From NCBI GenBank assembly GCA_033032175.1, contig CM065323.1, forward strand, positions 12,152,001 to 12,216,000: 64,000 nucleotides of DNA, in the 5' to 3' direction. The position numbers were made by a program, and so were the translations under genes. The DNA comes from Saturnia japonica. Its lineage: Eukaryota > Arthropoda > Insecta > Lepidoptera > Saturniidae. Positions 46,101 to 58,100 of this stretch are shown here, one piece after another. Under the pieces are notes generated by a model that ran no database searches, had not been told where the DNA came from, and saw only the letters and a list, made by a program, of their open reading frames with translations. Each line of letters begins with the position of its first letter. Within the stretch, counting starts at the first letter, position 1.

Positions 46101-49100
46101 TAAAAAAAAAATTAATACAAAACTTTCGCATTAGGAATGTCATCTGTTGATGACGGATTGCTTACATTATATAAAGGGAAAAATTCGTACGCGTCTGCTA
46201 GTATCTTATAAACCAGAATACTGACACTGTTTGTCTTAAAGGAAACATTAGTGATGGCGCCATCTAGTTATATTATAAATTTTATATTAAATAATTAATA
46301 TATAATAATGCAATTAGACTATAACACTGAAATACAATTAATTTGTATGTATATATAATCATTTGATCGATAACAATAAAGAACAATTACTTAGACAAAT
46401 AATTTTTGTAAATGATGTATAAATTATTGTATGAAGAAATGTATAAAATTAATTAAATAGTTGTCTTAGAAAAATATTATGTCTAATAATATTTTACGAT
46501 AATTTGTTATGTAATTAACACAATATATTATCTATTTACTATTTCTGAATTAGTACATTTTTTCCTATAGATGGCGATATGGGCACACCGGATGTGGTAT
46601 CGGGGGCCTTATCCATACTATAATATTACAAATGCGAAAGTAATTCTATCTGTCTGTCTGTTACGTTTTCACACATAAATCGCTGAACCAATTTCAATGA
46701 ATTTTAAATAGAGATAAATTGGAACTTAGGAACGGACATAGACTACCTTTTCTTGCGAAAATAAATTACTTTAGAAGGAAAATAGGGGATTAAAGTTTGT
46801 AAGAAGAACCCATTAAACCAATTTTGATGAATTTTGGTATAGAGATAGATTGAAGCTTGGAGAACGACATAAGCTACATTTTTTCGTTAAAAAACTTAAA
46901 GGGATGAAAATAGGGGATGAAAGTTTGTATGAGGAACCCATCAAATCAATTTTGATGAATTTTGGTATGGAGATATATTAGACCTTAGAGAAGGACATAG
47001 GGTATCTTATGTCACGAAAATAAAACTTGAAGGGCTGAAATAGGGGATAAAATGTTGTATGAAGAATCCATCGTGTCTCGAATTAGGGATATGAGAATTC
47101 ATATTTATGCTTTTTGGTAAGAAATAGAAGGGGTTTAACGTTTTTCAAAAACCTTCTGGCAAGCCAGTACAATAACAGATGATTTTAATTATTTTTCAAG
47201 TTTTATTGGGACAGCTGATGTGTGGATTAATATTGGCATATAATTACAATACTCTACAACTTATCTATGATTTTCTTTTGGTTTATAGTGTTTCGAGATC
47301 AGTCGGTGTATATGCAGTATTATAATGGGGTGGTAGGGATTGCGACCACCATACTCATATAGTGATAAACCCGTTGTACGGTCAAAGTCTGTATAAAATG
47401 GATCGAAACACACGTTCCAAGAAAGGGCCTATTTGATTGGAGAATCGCAGTTGCCAACCGTTTTTGGTGCCCCTTTCACCACCAACCTCTTCCTATTTCA
47501 ACTGCCTCCTCTCGCATGCGCACCGGCACATCGTTGCTGATATAAAATTAAGAAAATTCAAATAAACTGTGAATTCGGTGGAATCCAAGTATCCTGACCC
47601 TGACCACATCAAAACTGGTGAGTAATGCTCATCACTGAGTATGTGTATATCCAATACCCGTCTATTATTTTCTTTTGGTTTGTCGTGTTCCGAGATCAGT
47701 GTATATCCAACAGCACCCAGACGAAGTTGCGGGGCGGGTACCAGCTATTACTCTAAATGCGGCCAAACTCTTATTACACGTGTAGTGCACAATCATTACA
47801 AAATAGTTTTTGAAACTCTTATAATATAATATATTTCATTGTTAGTAAAGCTTCATAATCATTAGAATTTATAATGCGGTTATAACCGTAATTCTTCAAA
47901 TAACAAAAAAAGTATATTACATTTTTTTAAATTAAATGTCTATTATATTCGTCAAATGTACCTTATCTAACGAAGAATTATCATCATGACCTTTTTAGAG
48001 AATATTACTTATCACTATCAAATTGTCGCAACGTACTACGTATTGTTTAAAAAAAATTAAATAATGCTATTTACAGTTCCGGCCGTTTATCAATATTTTA
48101 TTTTAAGTTCCCAGGTAAATTAATTCGAATTATTTTTTTACTACATTTTCCATATGCTTCAATAGGCAAAATTCTTATATAGCGGTGGCAAGGTAACGTT
48201 TAATAAAATTTGTAAGCAGTATAATATTGATGTTTTCCAAATTCGGTTTCGGCTATAAACTTCTTATAGCCGAATATATTATAAGGCTTATGCCTTTAAA
48301 AAAATTTTTTTTTATTGTTTTATAAACTTTTACAATACAGTTATAAAAAGTACTTTTGTCTACTCTCATATCGTAAAATTCAAATTATAAACTTCAAGAC
48401 GAGTTTATATTGGCATAATTTATAAACACGATACCGAAATAATGATAAAAATCATAATAATATAACACTTTTTTCTCTAACTAAATAATGTTAAAATACA
48501 ATTTTTAACAATACGATACAGGGCTAATTTTTATAGCATTACAAACAAGTTTTGGGTCGAATTTTCACTTAACTGTGGCAGGGTTCGCTTTACCACTTAA
48601 GCTTGGCGACATTTATACGTTTTTAATGTTGAAGGATTTTTTGATTCTTGCTTTAAAATGTGCTTTAACAGAAATGACTCGCAATGTATTACCAGCAAAG
48701 TCGAGAAAATTATACGATAAATGCTATCATCACAATATCACGACTTTATGGCATGGAAAATTCAAAAAAGAACGAAATTAATATTAATTTGCCAATGGCC
48801 CCGACGGTATGACCATCTCTAAGGCCAACTCCTACCCAGCAATACTCATAGATACATTTTTATAATGGCAACATAATAAAATGGAAGAATAATTATTAAA
48901 GCCAATAAACTCTTTGTTATTCTTTTAAATTTGATCTTTTATCTATTAGGTTCAATCCCAATGCATGAGATTAGATAAAGTATTGTATGAAACTACAAAT
49001 AACTAGGTACTAAAACACTCGTATGAAGTATCATTACAATTACTAAAAACCTCACCAAACTACTATTATAATAAATTGTTGCAATTTATTTTATAATTTA

Positions 49101-52100
49101 ATATATTTTTGAGCGCGATGACTTATTTTTGTATAGCAAGTTTATGTTATTTACATAATTATTGTTAATTTAGTTGCTACTCATCCATGTTAATAAATAA
49201 ATAAATAGCTCACCGTCGCAGTTGGCTTTGCAGATACTTCACAGTTCAAGTCGCCTTCTCCTTTCCAATCAGTAATATTAGAGCGAACCAGTATTGTGAA
49301 ATTTGGTACGTATCCAACATCTACTAGAATGGTATCCGAGTTAGATCCAAGGCTGTTGCTGACTCGACAAGTGTAGTTCCCATCCATGAATACGGTTGCA
49401 TTTACAAAGTTTAGATACGATCCGGTGATGTTCATTAAATTTCCGTTCTTGAAAAGAAAATTATATAGTTACAAATATCTATGCTAATATTATAAAGCTG
49501 AAGGTTTTTTGTATGTTTAAACACTAATCTCTGGAACTAAGTTAGCCTAAAAAAAATTATTTTTGTTAAATAAGTCAAAAGTCGAGGTCTTCCCGAACTG
49601 CTTTAACCGCGTTTGCTGGCATAATCGTTAATGATACGGAAATACAATGTTTTACTATAATACTGGTCCTTAGTATATCTAAAAAAATTCGGGGATAGCA
49701 TATGCCTATCTCTTATAAATAAGCCACAACATAGTATTTTGTGACAAAGATTTGCTGAAAATTAAAAAATTATATATAAGCATTATTTTTAGATATGGCA
49801 TATCAATCCTTACAAACAAAAGTTACTTCATCATAAAGACAATTTTATGAAGTTAAATTTTGTTCTTTAGAGTATGCTATTTGGACACATAGTTTAGGAG
49901 ATAATGAAAAATTAAAATAATTTGTACTTGCGGGAAGAAAATTTATGATAGACTACATGGGTGCGTGTTTTTCGGATAAAATTAACATGGGTGAAGAAAC
50001 TGTGGGACATAGTTAGTATCTTATATATAACTAATATATTTTTACTAAGTTAACTTGTTAAATTAAAAGTTTAATTTTTAAAATAATTATAATTTTATTA
50101 TTTTTACGGCAAATTAAGTTGAAAGACTATATAACTTTAAATCGATTTAATATTGGTGAGTAGTATCGTTCTTTGGTTGACTGTAGTTAGAGACATCATA
50201 AAGAATATTAATCGTACATCTGTACAAACGTATGTACATGAATTTCATAGAAAAATCGTCGGCATATTTCAGGCGCATATCCTACTAATATTATAAATGT
50301 GAAAGTGTCTGTTTGTTACTTGCAAAAACGGCTAAATGGATTTGGATGAAATTTGGCGAAGTTTATAACGTGGATTAGGTAGTTTTTATCTCTGAAAAAA
50401 TTACTTGGCTTAACGAATTTTATAAATTTTGGTTGTTTTTCGATATGAACGAGAAATAAGTCGCGGGTACAGCTAGTCTGAATTATATATATTAGGTCTT
50501 TACCTATGAAATTGCCGTTTTGTATGAAAACATTTAAACTAATTTTTTTCATGTATTTTTTATTTGTATTAATCGAAGTAATCACCCATGCAATCAATGC
50601 ATCTTTGCCAGCGCAGTGGCAGTTTATTGATGCCCTTCTTAAAGAAATCAGCTGGACGGGAGGCAACAAATTCTTCAAAGGCATTTTGTACTACTGCCTC
50701 TCAGATATTGAATTTTTTCCCCGCCATGGAGTTATCTAAATCCTGAAAAAAGTAGTAGTCTGTTCTTGCAACTTGGAGACCGTCTGCTATGCAGTATGAG
50801 GTCGCGCGTTGTCGTGCAGGAGCAGCGGAGACGAGCGATTGACCAATGCTGGTTGGAGATGTGCCAGCTTCTCCATCATTGTGTTCAGTTCTTCACAGTA
50901 CATATATGTAGTAAAGCTCATCCCGTTTAGTAAGAAGCTGTGATGAATCACACCGGTGCTAGACCACCAAACAGTGACGATCACTTTTCTAGGGGTAAGT
51001 TTTCGTTTAGGGCATTGTTTAGGTGCTGAACCAGGATCCAACCAACTTGCTGAGCGCTTGCGGTTATCAAACAGAATCTATTTTTCATCGCAGGTAACAA
51101 TGCGGTTCAAAATTCCTTCATTTGTGTGTCTATTGAGCAGTGCAAGGCACGTCTCGACGCGTACTTCGCGCTAGGCGATCATTGAGTTCTTGGGGCACCC
51201 ATTTGTCAAGCTTTTTTACCTTGCCAATTTGACGCAAATGGACCAATATTGTTTTGACGCTAACGTCGAAAGCTGCTGCTAATTCAGTCGTAGATTGTGT
51301 ATCATCAGCTTCCACAATCGCCTTTAATTCGTCATTGTCGACCAAAGTCTTCGGACGACCGCGAGGTTCATTTTTCAGGTCGAAATTCCCAGAACGGAAG
51401 CGAGCAAACCAATAACAGGTGGTGCGTTGGTTTCTAGTGTTAGCTCCGTAAACGTTGTTGATGTTGCGTGCCGCATGTGCCGCGTTGCTGCCACGACGGT
51501 ACTCATATTCCATAATTACTCGAATTTTTAACGTATCCATGATGACAAAAAAGATTGAAATGCGATGAAAATGTAACACTAATCAATAAACAAATGACTA
51601 CCTTTGGAAAAAGAATTCGAAGTTTTTAAAATAAAATAAATTTGAAATTAGAACTCTTAGCCAAACAAAAATTATTTTGATTTGAAATGGCCAGTACTGC
51701 AGAACGGCAATTTCATAGGTAAAAACCTATTATTTTGTAACATCGGAACCACGTAATATGTAAAAATAATTTGACACTATCGGTGACCAAAAATACGGTT
51801 AGCATAAAAAATACCTGAATATAAATGGATTTGTTTATGAATTTATCTCTCGATGTATTTTGAGGTTTTTAAATAATACTGAATGCCAGTATAAATGCTT
51901 TTTATCTATACAATTAATAAAATTGAAGTTTCTGTTTGTAATGTCAAAATAACAGTTTTTTTACTAAATGCATATGAAAGTATATACGATACTTATAACA
52001 GAAAACCCATTTTTAAAATTTTTGTCTGCCGAGCGGCACGTGAATCATGTTCGTAATACTGTTTTAAAAAACAACGCTTCGCGCGGTTCGTAGATTACAC

Positions 52101-55100
52101 GGCGCGGCTCTGCTAGCCCTCCTGCGCGATTCACTCGTGAAACATAGCAATTAAAGGGTTGGAATAATATCGCATCGGTACCCAAACTTACTAACAATGG
52201 AATTTTACCAACAGCAATGATTGAAATTAAAAATTTAAACGGCTTATTTTTAAAAGCACGGGCCTTATTAGATCTCGGTTCTCAATTAACAATAATAAAA
52301 AGTAGTTTGGTGTCTGATTTAAATTTAAAAGGATATTATTCTTATATACCTCTAAGCGGTGTATCCGGAAATATTTTAAATAGTAAAATAGCTTAGTTTC
52401 TTTTGAGTTTAGGCCAGTACGGTCTGGGAAACCTTTGCTCAAAGCCTAGGCGGTAGTGTTACCGAACCCTACATCTTATTTAATTAATAAATTTAATATT
52501 TCAGTTGGGAATTTTATAGGATTTACATTATTTGGAACAGCTTTCGATAGAAAGGTATATAAAACCGGTAAACGACGCTCGGTACACTTTACACGGTTTC
52601 TGTGACGGATCATCTTTGGGTTTTGCGGCTGCGGTATATATTAGGTCGGAGGATTATAACGAGATTACCAGGTGCGATTACTCATGGTAGCTCCCCTGAA
52701 AATTCTACAGACAATACCAAAGCTGGAACTTAACGGTGCAGTATTGCTAGCCGAACTCCTCAATCATATTGATACCAACATGACTTAGCAAATTGAGTTC
52801 TAGCAGGTAGTAAGTTGGTGCGACAGCACTATAGTTTTATCATGGCTACATACATCGCCGCATAGTCTTCAGGTTATTGAGGAAAATCGAATGTCGCAGA
52901 TAAATTCATCTGAGATTCGGATTAACTGGAGACACGTACCGGGAGAAATGAATTGCACGGATATAGCTTCACAGGGAAGCAAAGCTGAGAATTTTTTAAA
53001 TCATTCGTTGTGTTGGGGTCCGGATTGGTTGTGCCAAGCTTCAGAGAGTTGGCTTCGAGATGTTTAGAATTTTCTATGGATTTATTATCTGGTCTTAAAG
53101 TAGTTGTTAATATTTTGACGTATTCGGATTTAGATTTGTTTAATCGGTATATTTCTTTTGACAAATTGGTTAACGTTACTTTATATTTATTAAGATTTTT
53201 ACATAACTGCAAATCGAAAGAGGGCTCATTCGGAGTTTTAACGGTTTAGGAACGCAGAAAAGCAATACTTGGGTTAGTTCAGCTGGTTCAAATGGAATCC
53301 TTTTTTAAAGATTTTTTAGCGGTTAAATCGGAAAAGAAATTAACTCATCTCTTAAGTGATTAAATTTACTTATTGATGCGGATAATTTATTAAGAGTAGG
53401 TGGTCGGCTCAAAGAATTACATTACCATATAATGCGAATTATCATATTTTGTTACCTGGTAAAAATCGGTTTACGGAATTGTTGGTTACACATTAACATG
53501 AAATTAATCGTCCTGTTGGTTCCAATACATTAGCGGCCATTTTGTCTCGGACTTATTGGATAGTCTCGGTTCGGCGGAGAACACGTCAGGTAATTTATAG
53601 TTGCATAAAATGCTATCGGTCAAAAGCTCATCCCCTCAACCCTTCATGGGAGATTTACCGGCGGTTAGGGTAACTAAAGTTCGGCCTTTTATTGGTGTCG
53701 GAACGGATTTCGCAGGTCCATTTTATATTAAAATAGTACGCTCCGGAATGCGAAAATCCAAAAAATTTATTTATGTGTTTTTATTTGTTTGTCCTCTAAA
53801 GCGGTTCATTTAGAGGTTGTTGGTGACTTGTCGGTAGAAGCTTTTATTACGGCCTTCACAAGGTTCACTTTTCGCAGTGGGCAGATGGGATCGGATTGCG
53901 GAACAAATTTTTCTTTCAAAATATCTTAAAGAATTATGTCTTTTTAAGAAATAACAGTTCAGCTATTGAAAACCAGTTAGCTAAACGGCATATAACGTGG
54001 TTATTTAATCCACCGGCGAGTCCAAATTTCGGTGATCTCTTTGAGGCGGCTGTTAAGTCTGTGTATACTCACTGCCAGCGGGTATTAGGTGAAACGCGAT
54101 TCACCTTCGAGGAGCTAACCACCCTTTTCACCAAAGTGGAGGCTGTGCTAAACTCGCGTACTCTGTGCCCGTTGAGTATGGATCCCGCGGATTATGACGC
54201 ATTAACTCCGGGACATTTTTTAATCGGACAACTCTTAGTGGCCTTACATGAGTATCCATACATTGACGTAAATATCGGTAGGTTAGTTCGGTATCAAATA
54301 ATAAAAAAATTGTCACAATATTTTTGGAACAGATAGCGTATGAGTATTTACATATACTACAGCAGCGGTATAAATGGACCTCACAGACTCCCCCTCCAAA
54401 ATTAAATGATTTAGTTTTAATAAAAGATGGAAATCTTTCTCCCTTCTTTGGCGTCTCGGCCGGCTAATCTAACTTCTTCCGGCAAAGATAATATCATCAG
54501 TTGCTGAAGTGAAAACGCAGCAGGGGTCACCATGCGCCCCATTTCTAAATTATGTAGACTACCTATGCCTAACTAGGAACCAAGTTAATTGCTTGGTTGG
54601 CGGGGGATGTTCGGGCTCATAAATTGGTTAGGCTATGCCAAATTGTTTTATTTTTTTAAATACCCCCACAATCAAAATCGGAGATGACTGGTCACTTGCG
54701 CGTGGTACTCGGACGGATACCGGCGCGGCGGCTAACGTCTCATGACACATTTGTTAAAGTAACGGCAGTATAGTGCATACGGAAAGGTGCTGTGCATATT
54801 TCGGCCATGGCGTTGGAGTAATCAGTAAAGCATTTGGATTCTGAATCATTCGGATAAACATCATCGGCGGCAAGCTCGGTGGCAAAAGATAAGTGAGCCT
54901 TCATCTCGATTATAGTATCCCATATTTGGCGGTTATTTTGTGTGGTATCTACTTCCAGCCAGCTTAAAAATATACAGTCCACTCTTTCTACAAAAGTAGA
55001 TTATCACACCCGATGTGTGGTGGTGGTTGCCACCACAAGGTTAGAACAGAAAAGTAAGTTGTAATTATGTTTTTATCAATTACCTTAAACCATCTAACCG

Positions 55101-58100
55101 AATCCGTTGTTGTGTGGGGAAGAAGACATTTAACTTTTTTTGATTCTCCTTGCAAAATGTATACTTCATGAACATTTTCATAATCAACATCCTCTAAAAA
55201 AACCATTAATAGTTATTATTCATTTTATATTTACAACTATAGTAGATATAAAAATATAACTTCCCATACCTGTAACAATGGACCAATATTGTTTTGACGC
55301 TAACGTCGAAAGCTGCTGCTAATTCAGTCGTAGATTGTGTATCATCAGCTTCCACAATCGCCTTTAATTCGTCATTGTCGACCAAAGTCTTCGGACGACC
55401 GCGAGGTTCATTTTTCAGGTCGAAATTCCCAGAACGGAAGCGAGCAAACCAATAACAGGTGGTGCGTTGGTTTCTAGTGTTAGCTCCGTAAACGTTGTTG
55501 ATGTTGCGTGCCGCATGTGCCGCGTTGCTGCCACGACGGTACTCATATTCCATAATTACTCGAATTTTTAACGTATCCATGATGACAAAAAAGATTGAAA
55601 TGCGATGAAAATGTAACACTAATCAATAAACAAATGACTACCTTTGGAAAAAGAATTCGAAGTTTTTAAAATAAAATAAATTTGAAATTAGAACTCTTAG
55701 CCAAACAAAAATTATTTTGATTTGAAATGGCCAGTACTGCAGAACGGCAATTTCATAGGTAAAAACCTATTATTTTGTAACATCGGAACCACGTAATATG
55801 TAAAAATAATTTGACACTATCGGTGACCAAAAATACGGTTAGCATAAAAAATACCTGAATATAAATGGATTTGTTTATGAATTTATCTCTCGATGTATTT
55901 TGAGGTTTTTAAATAATACTGAATGCCAGTATAAATGCTTTTTATCTATACAATTAATAAAATTGAAGTTTCTGTTTGTAATGTCAAAATAACAGTTTTT
56001 TTACTAAATGCATATGAAAGTATATACGATACTTATAACAGAAAACCCATTTTTAAAATTTTTGTCTGCCGAGCGGCACGTGAATCATGTTCGTAATACT
56101 GTTTTAAAAAACAACGCTTCGCGCGGTTCGTAGATTACACGGCGCGGCTCTGCTAGCCCTCCTGCGCGATTCACTCGTGAAACATAGCAATTAAAGGGTT
56201 GGAATAATATCGCATCGGTACCCAAACTTACTAACAATGGAATTTTACCAACAGCAATGATTGAAATTAAAAATTTAAACGGCTTATTTTTAAAAGCACG
56301 GGCCTTATTAGATCTCGGTTCTCAATTAACAATAATAAAAAGTAGTTTGGTGTCTGATTTAAATTTAAAAGGATATTATTCTTATATACCTCTAAGCGGT
56401 GTATCCGGAAATATTTTAAATAGTAAAATAGCTTAGTTTCTTTTGAGTTTAGGCCAGTACGGTCTGGGAAACCTTTGCTCAAAGCCTAGGCGGTAGTGTT
56501 ACCGAACCCTACATCTTATTTAATTAATAAATTTAATATTTCAGTTGGGAATTTTATAGGATTTACATTATTTGGAACAGCTTTCGATAGAAAGGTATAT
56601 AAAACCGGTAAACGACGCTCGGTACACTTTACACGGTTTCTGTGACGGATCATCTTTGGGTTTTGCGGCTGCGGTATATATTAGGTCGGAGGATTATAAC
56701 GAGATTACCAGGTGCGATTACTCATGGTAGCTCCCCTGAAAATTCTACAGACAATACCAAAGCTGGAACTTAACGGTGCAGTATTGCTAGCCGAACTCCT
56801 CAATCATATTGATACCAACATGACTTAGCAAATTGAGTTCTAGCAGGTAGTAAGTTGGTGCGACAGCACTATAGTTTTATCATGGCTACATACATCGCCG
56901 CATAGTCTTCAGGTTATTGAGGAAAATCGAATGTCGCAGATAAATTCATCTGAGATTCGGATTAACTGGAGACACGTACCGGGAGAAATGAATTGCACGG
57001 ATATAGCTTCACAGGGAAGCAAAGCTGAGAATTTTTTAAATCATTCGTTGTGTTGGGGTCCGGATTGGTTGTGCCAAGCTTCAGAGAGTTGGCTTCGAGA
57101 TGTTTTAGAATTTTCTATGGATTTATTATCTGGTCTTAAAGTAGTTGTTAATATTTTGACGTATTCGGATTTAGATTTGTTTAATCGGTATATTTCTTTT
57201 GACAAATTGGTTAACGTTACTTTATATTTATTAAGATTTTTACATAACTGCAAATCGAAAGAGGGCTCATTCGGAGTTATAACGGTTTAGGAACGCAGAA
57301 AAGCAATACTTGGGTTAGTTCAGCTGGTTCAAATGGAATCCTTTTTTAAAGATTTTTTAGCGGTTAAATCGGAAAAGAAATTAACTCATCTCTTAAGTGA
57401 TTAAATTTACTTATTGATGCGGATAATTTATTAAGAGTAGGTGGTCGGCTCAAAGAATCTACATTACCATATAATGCGAATTATCATATTTTGTTACCTG
57501 GTAAAAATCGGTTTACGGAATTGTTGGTTACACATTAACATGAAATTAATCGTCCTGTTGGTTCCAATACATTAGCGGCCATTTTGTCTCGGACTTATTG
57601 GATAGTCTCGGTTCGGCGGAGAACACGTCAGGTAATTTATAGTTGCATAAAATGCTATCGGTCAAAAGCTCATCCCCCTCAACCCTTCATGGGAGATTTA
57701 CCGGCGGTTAGGGTAACTAAAGTTCGGCCTTTTATTGGTGTCGGAACGGATTTCGCAGGTCCATTTTATATTAAAACTAGTACGCTCCGGAATGCGAAAA
57801 TCCAAAAAATTTATTTATGTGTTTTTATTTGTTTGTCCTCTAAAGCGGTTCATTTAGAGGTTGTTGGTGACTTGTCGGTAGAAGCTTTTATTACGGCCTT
57901 CACAAGGTTCACTTTTCGCAGTGGGCAGATGGGATCGGATTGCGGAACAAATTTTTCTTTCAAAATATCTTAAAGAATTATGTCTTTTTAAGAAATAACA
58001 GTTCAGCTATTGAAAACCAGTTAGCTAAACGGCATATAACGTGGTTATTTAATCCACCGGCGAGTCCAAATTTCGGTGATCTCTTTGAGGCGGCTGTTAA

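Larger units (their letters stand above)
51237..55276. repeat. 4.04 kb tandem duplication, copy 1
   Basis: It is the same as 55277-59327. It holds the transposase N-terminal half of a mariner, the BEL/Pao remnant, its LTR and the Ig half-exon 55084-55193. Copy 1 is 11 bases shorter; I found eleven single-base deletions, all in this copy, between about 53063 and 54815, and one substitution near 53240. Confidence 0.93.

Noticed and set aside
48575..48781. 68-residue + frame (MAGFALPLKLGDIYT...)
   Set aside because: Inside a gene C intron, no recognisable similarity, no splice or start context. A chance frame is more likely.
52922..53212. 96-residue - strand frame and its copy at 57041-57253
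   Set aside because: They are antisense shadows of the BEL/Pao connection region.
54740..54982. 80-residue - strand frame (MDCIFLSWLEVDTTQNNRQI...) and its copy at 58782-59033
   Set aside because: It lies wholly inside the LTR, differs between copies only by a gap-induced frameshift, and shows no Ig or other motif. I treat it as LTR sequence, though the - strand reading looks somewhat like a retrotransposon gag-type fragment.
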